Shown: positions 1 to 7,778, counted from the stretch's first letter. The stretch is DNA of 64,000 bases from Marinithermofilum abyssi (GCF_014641195.1 NZ_BMHQ01000007.1:62001-126000), one strand, 5' to 3'. The notes: generated by a model not told the origin, from the sequence alone. A program made the numbers and translations.

Positions 1-155
1 TCTACAAACTCTCCCTTCAGTCCCAAAAACCCGGAAGGATAAGCACTCTGACGTTCCCGTTTCTGCCGGATCGCCGCCGTCGCCAACCGAAGAATCTCCT
101 TCTCCTCGTCGGTGCCGTTGGTCAAAATCTCCTGCCATTCTTCCTCCCATGTCAT
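1..155 (-). CDS. N-terminus of an unidentified protein, cut by the left window edge
   Basis: An open frame starts at the ATG read from 155 downwards and runs off the window. It encodes an acidic N-terminus beginning MTWEEEWQEILTNG, followed by a charged helical stretch (DEEKEILRLATAAIRQKRER). A purine-rich ribosome-binding site (GGAAAGGTGG) sits just upstream. It lies 23 bases after the stop of the M42 aminopeptidase on the same strand, so the two are probably cotranscribed. About 51 residues are visible and I do not recognise the family. Confidence 0.55.
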   Translation of the reverse strand, partial: MTWEEEWQEILTNGTDEEKEILRLATAAIRQKRERQSAYPSGFLGLKGEFV

Positions 156-178
156 ACGATTCCCCACCTTTCCTTCTT

Positions 179-1216
179 TCACAGCGAAGGCGTTTGGATG
201 TAGTGATACAACAAGTGGTATGTATTTTCCAGCGCATCCCGGTGGGTGCGTTCATAGGCATGAGACGCATCCACACCTGGGCCCACCAAGCCGTGCATCA
301 CATCATGCCCGGCGCGCAAGGCGGCACCTGCATCGGAACCATAATGGGGATAGATGTCCACCTGATGATAAATGTCGTGCTTAACGGCCAAACGCTCCAG
401 CTTTTTGCGCAATCCGAAATGATAGGGCCCGGTGGAATCTTTGGCACAGATGGAGACGCAAAATTCATCGGTGGTCTGTCCCTCGCCGATCGCTCCCATA
501 TCCACAGCCAGGTACTCACGTACGGCAGCCGGGATTTCCGCATTGGCTCCCACGCCTACTTCTTCACAGTTGCTGAAATAGAAGTGTGTGGTGTGCGGCA
601 GGGTCAAACCTTCTTCCTTGATTTGCCGAATCAGTTGCAGCAACACGGCGGCACTCGCTTTGTCATCCATATGGCGCCCTTTGATAAATCCTGTCTCCGT
701 CACTTGAATGCCGGGGTCAAACGCCACAAAATCCCCGACGCCAATCCCCAGCTCCCGAATATCCTCTGCGGATTTGACCGGGGCATCCAGCCGCACTTCC
801 ATGTTTTCCTCTTTCCGCTCTTGTTTGCGAGCATCGTCGTACACGTGGACGGAAGTATGAGTCGCCAGAATGGTGCCGGTGATCCATTTTCCTTCGTTGT
901 TCTCCACCATGCAATAGGCTCCATCCACCGAGTGCCAAGCATAGCCGCCGATGTTTGTCAGCCGGAGACGTCCTTCCGGTTTGACTTCTTTGACCATCGC
1001 TCCCAGTGTATCCACATGCGCGGTCAGGAGACGGTGATGTTGAGCATCCTCTCCAGGGATGGTGACCCACAACCCACCCTTGGCGCTTTTGCGGACTTTC
1101 CAACCCAAGTCGGATACTTGGTTTTCCAAATATGCCACGGCTTGTTCCGTTCGCCCAGTAGGACTCGGAATCTTCACCAGTTCCACCAACTGTTCAACAA
1201 TAGCATTCATTTCCAA
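179..1216 (-). CDS. M42 family metallopeptidase (YtoP/FrvX-like aminopeptidase)
   Basis: This 345-residue protein has the hallmarks of M42 dinuclear-metal aminopeptidases, which form large tetrahedral cytosolic complexes that trim peptides (family knowledge). Visible metal and catalytic motifs in order are AHVDTLG (about residue 65), the bridging Asp in HMDDKAS (about 182), the Glu pair in NCEEVGVG (about 216), AVDMG (about 238), and a C-terminal histidine in GPGVDASHAYERTH (about 317). The insertion before the second metal motif fits the M42 PDZ-like dimerisation domain. Length is normal for the family (about 345-360). Older annotations call such proteins endoglucanase M or cellulase, but nothing here suggests a glycosidase. 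It is followed on the same strand by a partial gene. Confidence 0.9.
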   Translation of the reverse strand: MEMNAIVEQLVELVKIPSPTGRTEQAVAYLENQVSDLGWKVRKSAKGGLWVTIPGEDAQHHRLLTAHVDTLGAMVKEVKPEGRLRLTNIGGYAWHSVDGAYCMVENNEGKWITGTILATHTSVHVYDDARKQERKEENMEVRLDAPVKSAEDIRELGIGVGDFVAFDPGIQVTETGFIKGRHMDDKASAAVLLQLIRQIKEEGLTLPHTTHFYFSNCEEVGVGANAEIPAAVREYLAVDMGAIGEGQTTDEFCVSICAKDSTGPYHFGLRKKLERLAVKHDIYHQVDIYPHYGSDAGAALRAGHDVMHGLVGPGVDASHAYERTHRDALENTYHLLYHYIQTPSL

Positions 1217-1278
1217 CTTCCTTCCTTATCTTTTCCGTTTGAGCTACCCTCCCCATTATAAGCCTAAATGTTCTGTCA

Positions 1279-1308
1279 TCAAAAAGAAAAAGAAGCCCTC
1301 GCGGCTTC
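1279..1308 (-). terminator. Rho-independent terminator downstream of abrB
   Basis: On the minus strand GAAGCC, a 5-base loop and GGCTTC are followed by a T-rich run (TTTTTCTTTTTG). It lies about 105 bases after the abrB stop and is oriented to end that transcript. Confidence 0.7.
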
Positions 1309-1333
1309 GGCTTCATGGAATATCTTTTGAATA

Positions 1334-1412
1334 CAGACAAAATCGCTTCTCAAAGCTGTTGCTCCGTGAGAGGGGTGTCTCTTCTTTCTCAAAGATGGAG
1401 TTTGTCAGAAGT
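1334..1412. repeat. Degenerate copy of the dispersed intergenic repeat family
   Basis: The stretch runs from an AGACAAAAT end to a GTTTGTCAG end. It contains a CTCTTCTTT..TCAAAGATGG block that is nearly identical to the block at about 43156-43178 and related to 51380-51405. It sits immediately downstream of the abrB stop codon. Recognition is by eye against the other copies. Confidence 0.5.
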
Positions 1413-1414
1413 TG

Positions 1415-1669
1415 TCACGCTTCTTCCACGGCAGATGCCAGTTCGGTTAAACATTGGACGCACACGTTTTTATTGCGGTATGCACGAACTTCTTCCACCT
1501 TGCCGCAGAAAATACAGGAGGGGGAGTACTTCTTCAAAATGACATTGGATCCATCCACATAAATCTCCAACGGATCCCGTACATCGATGTCCATGGTTCT
1601 TCTCAACTCTACCGGCAGCACGATTCGACCCAACTCGTCCACTTTTCTTACGATTCCCGTGGCTTTCAT
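1415..1669 (-). CDS. abrB: AbrB-family transition-state regulator with a CxxC...CxxC C-terminal tail
   Basis: The first 50 residues are a classic AbrB swapped-hairpin DNA-binding domain (MKATGIVRKVDELGR, then PVELRRTM and LEIYVDG). AbrB proteins are DNA-binding repressors of post-exponential genes. The start chosen is the ATG at 1669, preceded by GGAGGTGG at good spacing; an upstream in-frame extension to 1744 lacks a site. At 84 residues it is slightly shorter than B. subtilis AbrB. The tail differs from AbrB/Abh: it holds CIFCG and CVQC, a cysteine tetrad that could bind zinc (inference). It could be an AbrB paralogue rather than the AbrB orthologue. Confidence 0.85.
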   Translation of the reverse strand: MKATGIVRKVDELGRIVLPVELRRTMDIDVRDPLEIYVDGSNVILKKYSPSCIFCGKVEEVRAYRNKNVCVQCLTELASAVEEA

Positions 1670-1783
1670 ATGTTCCACCTCCATTTGGACTCTATAAAGC
1701 TGTGATATTTCTATACCACCAAATACCAGAATGTAATCGTACATTCGACATCATGGAAGATATTGTTTTCATTTGTCATATGA

Positions 1784-2026
1784 TTCCGTTTCGACCAGAT
1801 AAAAGGGCTTTCCTATCACGAATCCATCGCCGTATCGGACGAATGTGTTTCTCATCCTTTCATGGCTCTCTTTTATATTCTGGAGGAGTTGACTGTTATC
1901 CTGCTTCACCCCAACCAGATTCCTGAATCTTTTGCCATTATTTTCTCCGATAAAGTCCTGCCGGTGGTTTCATATACCTACAATAAGAAAGATGAATCCA
2001 AGGAGGGTTGCGACAACTTGATCTAA
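1784..2026 (+). pseudogene. Open-frame relic of unknown function (no start codon)
   Basis: An 80-codon frame ends at 2024-2026 and reads as plausible protein (for example HPFMALFYILEELTVILL and FAIIFSDKVLPVVSYTY). It lacks a start codon and ribosome-binding site. A better-looking N-terminus lies in another frame just upstream (ATG at 1753, MEDIVFICHM), suggesting a frameshift near 1783. I do not recognise the family. It lies beside a decayed MerR gene, so this interval looks like eroding DNA. Confidence 0.35.
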
Positions 2027-2196
2027 TAAAAAACGCGCTGGCCGTCATTATGAACAAGTCGGGTCGACCCACCCGAGAGAACCGAATCACAATACCGAGT
2101 GTATTCGGAAGAAGACGTGGAACGTTTGCGATCTATTTTACAAGCCAAGCCTTTGGTTTCCCTGGGTTCAGCCAGTTAGCCCTTGGCTACTTCTGA
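2027..2196 (+). pseudogene. Remnant of a MerR-family regulator
   Basis: Short pieces of a MerR winged-helix domain can be read in different frames. RHYEQVG is followed after a shift by PPERTESQYRVYSEEDVER and then LRSILQAK, the usual order in MerR proteins (helix-turn-helix, wing, then the Y-x-EEDVERL segment). At least one frameshift lies near 2060, and the frame stops at about 2178. The effector domain is absent. There is therefore no functional product; this is a relic. Confidence 0.65.
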
Positions 2197-2253
2197 TCGA
2201 CTGCATAAAAAAACGGTTCCCGTATCAAAATCTAAAAGAGGAACCTATGATTA

Positions 2254-2265
2254 GGGGGGGGGGGG
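2254..2265 (+). repeat. Poly-G tract (12 G) at the ribosome-binding site of the DUF1657 gene
   Basis: Twelve consecutive G residues end five bases before the ATG at 2271. The tract is the only possible Shine-Dalgarno sequence. Homopolymers this long tend to slip, so length could vary between cells or be a sequencing uncertainty. Confidence 0.8.
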
Positions 2266-2270
2266 CTGTT

Positions 2271-2477
2271 ATGACGGTAGGTTCAAAGGTAAAACAAACC
2301 GTTGCCAGCTTAAAAGGCGCACATGCCACGCTGGCGATGTACGCCCAGATCATTGAGCAAGAGAAAGATAAACAAATATTTCACGAAGCCACAGAGCAGG
2401 TGGAACAGGTGATCGACCAGCTCGAAGAACGAATGCAACAGTTGGAATTCGAAGAACCTCAGTACAAAGGATTCTAA
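2271..2477 (+). CDS. DUF1657 small protein
   Basis: The 68-residue product begins MTVGSKVKQTVASLKGAHAT and ends EEPQYKGF, the pattern of the DUF1657 family: short helical proteins of sporulating Bacillota. Family knowledge places DUF1657 genes beside yetF-like and spoVA-type genes in mobile clusters that affect spore germination. The start is the ATG at 2271; earlier in-frame codons run through the G tract. The YetF-like gene begins 31 bases downstream on the same strand. Molecular role is unknown. Confidence 0.85.
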   Translation: MTVGSKVKQTVASLKGAHATLAMYAQIIEQEKDKQIFHEATEQVEQVIDQLEERMQQLEFEEPQYKGF

Positions 2478-2508
2478 CCGAACGGTTAGGCGGAAAGGAG
2501 TTCAACAA

Positions 2509-3366
2509 GTGCCGGATTGGATCATCGTTTTTTTACGTTCGTTATTAGCTATTGCGGTGCTCTTTTTTATGACCAAACTTCTCGGAAAACGACAAATTTC
2601 CCAGCTGTCCTTATTTGAATACATAACCGGGATCACACTTGGAAGCATCGCGGCCTATATTTGTGTGGAGATCAATACGAGTTGGTATTTAGGTGTAGTA
2701 TCGCTCGTCACTTGGGGTGGGGTAACGATCGGGATGGAGTATCTGCAATTGAAAAGCAAAAAGGCTCGGGATTTTATGGATCACCGAGGAACGGTTCTGA
2801 TTCAAAACGGAAAGATATTAGAGGACAATTTAAAGAAAATCCGTATCACGAGTGATGAGTTGTTAACGCGGTTACGGCAGAAAAACATGTTTAAAGTCGC
2901 CGACGTGGAATTTGCCATTATGGAACCGAACGGCGAAATCAATGTATTTCCCAGGAAAGAAAATCAACCATTAACCCCCAAGGATCTAGGGATACGTATT
3001 CCGCATGAAACCGTACCACAAACCGTCATTATGGACGGAAAGATCTTAGATCATTCGCTTCACAACTTGGGGCTAAATCGTCGGTGGTTGCATACCGAGT
3101 TGAAGAAAGCGGGAGTATCGGTCGAAAATGTCTTTCTCGGGCAAGTGGATGACATGGGGGAATTATATCTCGACTTATTCGACGATACCATTCAGGTTCC
3201 AAAACCGAAAACCCGTCAGTTGTTGCTTGCCACCTTGGAAAAAGCTCTGGCTGATGTAAAAGGATTCGCATTGGATACGAACAACCCGGAGGCCAAAAAA
3301 ATGTATCGCGCCTGTCAAAACGAACTTGAGCAGGTGATCACCAAAGTCCGACCCCGTCTCCAATAA
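2509..3366 (+). CDS. DUF421 (YetF-like) membrane protein with DUF1657-like C-terminus
   Basis: The GTG at 2509 follows AAAGGAG and gives 285 residues. Three hydrophobic segments occupy about residues 5-85 (the GKRQISQLSLFEYITGITLG motif is characteristic of YetF/YrbG proteins). The cytosolic DUF421 domain follows (RGTVLIQNGKILEDNL, VEFAIMEPNGEINV). The last 50 residues (LLLATLEKALADVKGF, then AKKMYRACQNELEQVI) resemble the DUF1657 protein encoded just upstream, so the two may be functionally linked. In Bacillus such pairs occur in spoVA-2mob-type loci tied to spore heat resistance and germination. No spoVA genes are visible here. Confidence 0.85.
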   Translation: MPDWIIVFLRSLLAIAVLFFMTKLLGKRQISQLSLFEYITGITLGSIAAYICVEINTSWYLGVVSLVTWGGVTIGMEYLQLKSKKARDFMDHRGTVLIQNGKILEDNLKKIRITSDELLTRLRQKNMFKVADVEFAIMEPNGEINVFPRKENQPLTPKDLGIRIPHETVPQTVIMDGKILDHSLHNLGLNRRWLHTELKKAGVSVENVFLGQVDDMGELYLDLFDDTIQVPKPKTRQLLLATLEKALADVKGFALDTNNPEAKKMYRACQNELEQVITKVRPRLQ

Positions 3367-3503
3367 TCCGGGTCGGGTGACGCTTAGATGATTATTGTTG
3401 TTTTTACAAAGAATAGTTTGCGGTTGGTTCCGTTGCCGGATGAATAAAAGCAGAAATCTGTAGAATGTTATATTTAACGACTTAGAACGACAGGGTGATA
3501 AAC

Positions 3504-4685
3504 ATGAGACGAATCCATATCATTTTCTTGGCTACCATCTTTCTTTTGTCAGGGTGCGCCTGGAATCAAAAGCCGGGCGCGCAGGACAAAAGCCCCCGGC
3601 AGGAGACCAACCAGTCGGCCAAGCCCGAGGCGGTACCCATGAAAAGCAAAGGAAGAGAGGTACGAACCAAAAGGGGCGAAAACACTTATCGTGTGAAAAG
3701 AGACAGAAAAAGGATTGAGACCATTGGGTTTCTGGAACCGACGGACCCTAGACAAGCGGTTTCCGATGTGAATGAGTCCGCTAAAAACTTGACTTATGTC
3801 AGTTTTTTCAGCTACCGGGCCAAATCCAACGGAGATCTGATTCCTTTAAAGGATGATGCTGCTCTTGCGGCCACGCGCCGGAACAACGCGGTCCCGATGT
3901 TGGTGATCACCAATTTCGCCGAAGGGAATTTCTCCCCGGATATCGCCCATCGTATCTTCACCGATCGTTCCGCATCCAAACGCCTGATTAACAATGTGAT
4001 CCGAGTCATGAAGCAAAAGGGATATCGGGCTCTTAATGTGGATTTTGAACATATCCGGGAAGCCGACCGAACACTCTATAACGGCTTTTTAGAGACGATA
4101 TTGCCACGAGTGAAAAAAGAAGGGTATCTTGTTTCCACTGCCCTGGCGCCCAAAAACAGTGACACACAAGCAGGTCCCTGGCATGGCGCTCACGATTACG
4201 CCTTTCATGGTAAAATTGCGGACTTTGTCATTCTGATGACCTATGAATGGGGTTGGACGGGAGGGCCTCCCATGGCTGTTGCTCCGATTCCCCAGGTTCG
4301 TAACGTATTGGATTATGCGGTTACCAAGATACCGAGGAAAAAAATCGTGATGGGTGCTCCCCTGTACGGCTATGACTGGACCTTACCGTACCGAAAAGGA
4401 GGTCCCCCGGCCAAGCGGATCTCTCCCAAAGAGGCCGAAGACTTAGCCCAACAGAGGTCGCTGAAGATTCAATACAACAACCGGGACCAAGCCCCATATT
4501 TTTATTACACGGACACCAATGGTAAGAAACACGAAGTCTGGTTTGAAAACGAGCAGAGCGCTCAAGCCAAATTCAACTTGGTCAAAGAATACGGTCTTCG
4601 AGGTATCAGCTATTGGGTCCTTGGGGAAGATTTCCCAAGCAACTGGCCCCTACTCAAAAAGAACTTCATCATTCGGAAGTTTTAA
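3504..4685 (+). CDS. Glycoside hydrolase family 18 lipoprotein (spore cortex-lytic/peptidoglycan type)
   Basis: The protein starts with a lipoprotein signal (MRRIHIIFLATIFLLSGC, lipobox LSGC), then a polar Lys/Pro/Gln linker and a GH18 TIM barrel from about residue 75. The strand-4 motif ALNVDFEHI gives the DxxDxE-like catalytic pattern in the variant form used by spore and wall N-acetylglucosaminidases such as YaaH/SleL. Other GH18 strands are visible (MTYEWGWTGG, MGAPLYGYDW, GISYWVLGEDFP). The ATG at 3504 has AGGGTG at good spacing; a GTG three codons earlier does not. No LysM domain is present. The upstream DUF1657/YetF genes suggest a germination role (inference). Confidence 0.85.
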   Translation: MRRIHIIFLATIFLLSGCAWNQKPGAQDKSPRQETNQSAKPEAVPMKSKGREVRTKRGENTYRVKRDRKRIETIGFLEPTDPRQAVSDVNESAKNLTYVSFFSYRAKSNGDLIPLKDDAALAATRRNNAVPMLVITNFAEGNFSPDIAHRIFTDRSASKRLINNVIRVMKQKGYRALNVDFEHIREADRTLYNGFLETILPRVKKEGYLVSTALAPKNSDTQAGPWHGAHDYAFHGKIADFVILMTYEWGWTGGPPMAVAPIPQVRNVLDYAVTKIPRKKIVMGAPLYGYDWTLPYRKGGPPAKRISPKEAEDLAQQRSLKIQYNNRDQAPYFYYTDTNGKKHEVWFENEQSAQAKFNLVKEYGLRGISYWVLGEDFPSNWPLLKKNFIIRKF

Positions 4686-4695
4686 AGCAGTAAAG

Positions 4696-4723
4696 GCCCC
4701 GATCCGTCCATCGGGGCTTTTTT
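4696..4723 (+). terminator. Terminator after the GH18 gene
   Basis: GGCCCCGA and TCGGGGC pair around a short loop and are followed by TTTTTTC, 10 bases after the stop codon. Confidence 0.85.
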
Positions 4724-4753
4724 CACTCAAAGTGGTTTTTGTCATATCCATTG

Positions 4754-4788
4754 AAAGCACAGGCCCTCAGCCTGTGAGCCTGTGCTTT
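4754..4788 (-). terminator. Terminator of the M29 aminopeptidase gene (symmetrical)
   Basis: AAAGCACAGGC pairs perfectly with GCCTGTGCTTT. It lies just past the minus-strand stop at 4793 and has T/A-rich flanks on both sides, so it may work in both directions. Confidence 0.8.
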
Positions 4789-4792
4789 ATTG

Positions 4793-5911
4793 TTATCCCC
4801 GCAGGTGTTCCGGATTGAGCGGTTCCAGGTCCGGAACGACAAACCGGCCGTCTTTGCGGATCAGTTCACCGTCGAAGTAGATCTCCCCGCCGCCGTAGTC
4901 CGGCCGCTGGATGCAGACGATATCCCAATGGATAGAGGAGGTGTTGCCATTGTCACACTCCTGGTAAGCTCTTCCCGGCGTGAAGTGGAAGCTGCCGTTG
5001 ATTTTCTCATCAAAGAGCGTGTCTTTCATCGGGTGATGGATATCCGGGTTGATCCCCAGGCTGAACTCCCCGATGTAGCGGGCCCCTTCATCGGTATCCA
5101 GGATTTCGTTGATCCGTTCGGTATTGTTAGCGGTTGCCTCCACGATCTTGCCATTTTCAAAACGGAAACGGATATTTTCAAAAGTAGTCCCCTGGTAAAC
5201 GCTTGCCGTGTTGTATGTCAGTTCGCCATTCACAGAATCCCGGACCGGAGCCGTAAACACTTCGCCGTCGGGAATGTTGTTGAATCCGGCACACGGAATG
5301 GCCGGCATGCCCTTGATGGAGAAGGTCAGGTCCGTTCCTGGACCGACAATGCGTACCTGATCCGTCTGTTCCATCCGTTTCACCAACGGCTCCATCGCTT
5401 GATCCATCCGCTCATAATCCACCGTACATACATCAAAGTAAAAATCCTCAAATGCTTCCGTACTCATGTTGGCCAGCTGAGCCATGGCGTTGTTGGGATA
5501 GCGCATCACTACCCATTTGGTGTGGTTTACCCGTTGACCGTGAACCACACTGTTAAACTTGTCCATGTAAAGTCTCATCTTCTCCGCCGGCACATCCGCC
5601 AAATCGTTCACATTCTCCGGGCCGCGAATGGCGATGTAACCGTCCATTCCCTTCATCTTTTCCAGATCATAGCGGGCCATCCGTTCCATGTGCTCCGCAT
5701 CGGTCCCCAACAACTGCAGCCGCAACAGGGCATGGTCGTTCAATTGAACAAAGGGATATCCTCCTGCACGAAACACTTCGGGAATGATCGCCCGGGCCAG
5801 GTCCTTGCTGTCTTCCCCGAACACATCGATCAGTACGTTTTCCCCCGGCTGTACACGGATGGAATGCTGGACCAACAGGCGGGCCAACTTGGTCATTCGT
5901 GGATCACGCAT
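4793..5911 (-). CDS. M29 family aminopeptidase (AmpS/PepS-like)
   Basis: At 372 residues this matches the shorter M29 group of thermophilic metallo-aminopeptidases, which remove N-terminal residues with two metal ions. Recognisable segments are PGENVLIDVFGEDSKDLAR (about 22), PAIPCAGFNNIPDGEVFTAP with the metal Glu (about 230), RYIGEFSLGINP with a second Glu (about 300), the HHPMKDTLFDEKINGSFH histidine cluster (about 313), and a CDNGNTSSIHWDIV segment near the C-terminus carrying the final His/Asp ligands. It is a single-gene unit, divergent from the GAF-domain gene and closed by its own terminator. Confidence 0.9.
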   Translation of the reverse strand: MRDPRMTKLARLLVQHSIRVQPGENVLIDVFGEDSKDLARAIIPEVFRAGGYPFVQLNDHALLRLQLLGTDAEHMERMARYDLEKMKGMDGYIAIRGPENVNDLADVPAEKMRLYMDKFNSVVHGQRVNHTKWVVMRYPNNAMAQLANMSTEAFEDFYFDVCTVDYERMDQAMEPLVKRMEQTDQVRIVGPGTDLTFSIKGMPAIPCAGFNNIPDGEVFTAPVRDSVNGELTYNTASVYQGTTFENIRFRFENGKIVEATANNTERINEILDTDEGARYIGEFSLGINPDIHHPMKDTLFDEKINGSFHFTPGRAYQECDNGNTSSIHWDIVCIQRPDYGGGEIYFDGELIRKDGRFVVPDLEPLNPEHLRG

Positions 5912-5951
5912 TATCCTCTGCCCCTTTTCCCGTATGTACTCAGGCTAAAAT

Positions 5952-5990
5952 GGGGGCGAACCATTCCGATCGACCGGAATTTTCCGCCCC
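5952..5990. repeat. Imperfect inverted repeat in the divergent promoter region
   Basis: GGGGGCG...ATTCCG...CGGAAT...CGCCCC form nested arms separated by a short centre. It lies 40-80 bases upstream of the M29 gene and about 135 bases upstream of the GAF gene. It could be an operator or a transcript leader hairpin; no regulator can be assigned. Confidence 0.45.
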
Positions 5991-6124
5991 TTTACCCATA
6001 TTGTAACATGCAGCCGAAAGGAAGGCATCATTGCCAGCAAACGTGTTTCTTATTAAAATGAAGGGGTATATCTACAAACAAACACATGGTTCAATGAACC
6101 ATTTTTTGCTGCGGAGGGATCGCC

Positions 6125-6622
6125 ATGTTTACCTTTCAACGAGTGGAAGGAAGTAAGCAGGAAGTCTATGAGCATCTGCTGAAACAGGCCCAGGGGCTTT
6201 TTGCTGACGAAACGGACTGGGTCGCCAATCTGGCCAATGCGGCTTCCCTTTTGTATCATGCCTTGGATCGACTCAACTGGGCCGGATTTTATCTGTACCG
6301 GGAAGGAGAGTTGGTTCTCGGTCCCTTTATGGGAAAGCCGGCCTGCATCCGCATTCCGGCCGGGAAAGGCGTTTGCGGTACCGCGTTTGCGGAAAAACAA
6401 ACACAGCGGGTACCGGATGTGCTAAAGTTTCCCGGTCATATTGCCTGCGATGCTGCCACTCGTTCCGAAATCGTGATTCCGCTCTTTCACGAAGGAAATG
6501 TCGTCGGCGTACTGGATATCGACAGTCCGGAACCGGAACGCTTTGACGAAGAGGATCAAACCTATCTGGAGCAATTCGCTGCCGTCCTGCAGGACAACAT
6601 CGATTGGTCCAAGATGTCCTGA
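6125..6622 (+). CDS. GAF-domain free methionine-(R)-sulfoxide reductase (YtsP-like)
   Basis: This 165-residue single GAF domain carries the three cysteines that define fRMsr enzymes: one in KPACIRIP, one in GVCGTAF and one in HIACDAAT (about residues 82, 92 and 116). Such enzymes reduce free L-methionine-(R)-sulfoxide with thioredoxin. Typical sequences DRLNWAGFYLY and VVGVLDIDSPEPERFDEED are present. It has a good GGAGG site and its own terminator. In Bacillus the orthologue ytsP also lies near rpsD, which fits the regional synteny. Confidence 0.9.
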   Translation: MFTFQRVEGSKQEVYEHLLKQAQGLFADETDWVANLANAASLLYHALDRLNWAGFYLYREGELVLGPFMGKPACIRIPAGKGVCGTAFAEKQTQRVPDVLKFPGHIACDAATRSEIVIPLFHEGNVVGVLDIDSPEPERFDEEDQTYLEQFAAVLQDNIDWSKMS

Positions 6623-6625
6623 ACA

Positions 6626-6665
6626 AAAAACCAGCCCGCTGCCACGTGCAGTCAGGCTGGTTTTT
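6626..6665. terminator. Terminator shared by convergent GAF and Nudix genes
   Basis: AACCAGCC and GGCTGGTT pair with A-rich sequence before and TTTTTAC after. It sits between the stops of the convergent genes at 6622 and 6664 and overlaps the Nudix stop. Confidence 0.8.
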
Positions 6666-7092
6666 ACTTGGTCCCCCGGCATACTTCAAATACCCGGTAG
6701 GCCCGTCGGATTTCCTCCTTCATCCACTCAGGATACGGCGACTGATGAAGATCTTCCACCGGTGTCCAGAAGTATTGTTCATGCTCTGCGCTGAGACGAA
6801 GTTCCCCCGTCGGTTGATGACAGGCGAACTTGATGATCACCAGATGTTTTTCTTCCTGGATTTCGTCATAGATATAGGCGGGTGCTACCACTTTAACATG
6901 AAGGCCCGTCTCCTCTTTTACTTCCCGGTAGAGGGCTTCCATCAGCGGTTCCGAAGGCTCCAGCCCGCCGCCGGGAAAATCCCAGCCGTGGGTATCTTTC
7001 GCGCTCCGTTCTGCCATGGATTTGCGCAGGACCAGCACCCGTCCCTGGTCAAAGATAATCGCTTTGGCCACCACTTTATATGGTTTCTTCAT
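6664..7092 (-). CDS. Nudix hydrolase
   Basis: The 142-residue protein contains a complete Nudix box, GGGLEPSEPLMEALYREVKEETGL (G-x5-E-x7-REVKEETGL), at about residues 42-64. Nudix enzymes hydrolyse nucleoside diphosphates linked to other groups; the substrate cannot be told. I chose the ATG at 7092 (MKKPYKVVAKAI), preceded by a G-rich site. A GTG at 7129-7131 would add 13 residues and overlap the upstream thioesterase gene. It probably forms an operon with that thioesterase. Confidence 0.85.
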   Translation of the reverse strand: MKKPYKVVAKAIIFDQGRVLVLRKSMAERSAKDTHGWDFPGGGLEPSEPLMEALYREVKEETGLHVKVVAPAYIYDEIQEEKHLVIIKFACHQPTGELRLSAEHEQYFWTPVEDLHQSPYPEWMKEEIRRAYRVFEVCRGTK

Positions 7093-7111
7093 CCCAACCC
7101 CCCAACCGTTC

Positions 7112-7603
7112 TCACGTTCCCGGTTTGTCACTTTGACGAAAAAAATGGCTGTTTGCCCGGGCGATCAGCTTGCCCCGTTCATCCCACACTTTGGTTTCCA
7201 GCACGAGGATGGTGCGTCCTTTTTTCACCACTTCCGTATGGGCCGTCAACCACCCATCCAAAGCGGGAGCCAGAAAGCTGACATTCAGATCCAACGTAAC
7301 TGCCCGCCGATCAACCCCCACTTCCTGAAATACCGTGGAGCCCATGGCCGTATCAATAAAAGTAGCCGTTATGCCGCCGTGCAAAATTTTGTAGCGGTTT
7401 TTCAACTCATCGGTAACCAGCATGCGGTGTACGTATGCTTTCGCCTCTTCGTCAAAGCCCAAGGATTGAAAGTTCATCAATTCCTCAATGTACGCCAACG
7501 GACTTTCCCGCGTTCGCTTCAGTGCTTGCACCAGTTTGTGAATCGTTTCCACTTCGTTGCTGTTTAAATCGTTCAGCTCTTGCATCAATCCGTCTAAAGT
7601 CAT
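7112..7603 (-). CDS. PaaI-type hotdog-fold thioesterase
   Basis: The protein (163 residues) carries the hotdog thioesterase core after an N-terminal helical extension of about 50 residues. The segment YKILHGGITATFIDTAMG holds the HGG-x6-D motif of PaaI/YdiI-like acyl-CoA thioesterases, followed by AVTLDLNVSFLAPA and the long strand TILVLETKVWDERGKLIA. It hydrolyses acyl- or aryl-CoA thioesters by family; the substrate is unknown. It reads directly into the Nudix gene. Confidence 0.85.
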   Translation of the reverse strand: MTLDGLMQELNDLNSNEVETIHKLVQALKRTRESPLAYIEELMNFQSLGFDEEAKAYVHRMLVTDELKNRYKILHGGITATFIDTAMGSTVFQEVGVDRRAVTLDLNVSFLAPALDGWLTAHTEVVKKGRTILVLETKVWDERGKLIARANSHFFRQSDKPGT

Positions 7604-7778
7604 CGTTTTGCTTGCCTCTTTCTTTCGTGCTGTTTCCAGATGTGTTTTACAGCCATCCGTCGGCTCTTATAAGGCTTCTAGACCCGTCAAGATTCAGTAT
7701 GACCGATAAAGGGAGAAGATTTTCCAATCGGGTACAGCAATTTCATTTTACCAGAATGGGGGAAGGTGCGCGAGTCAA

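Noticed and set aside
149-1261. A 370-codon plus-strand frame opposite the M42 gene
   Set aside because: It has no ribosome-binding site, and the minus-strand M42 protein carries all family motifs. Similar long antisense frames opposite other genes (for example 4790-6061 and 18667-19680) were dismissed for the same reason.
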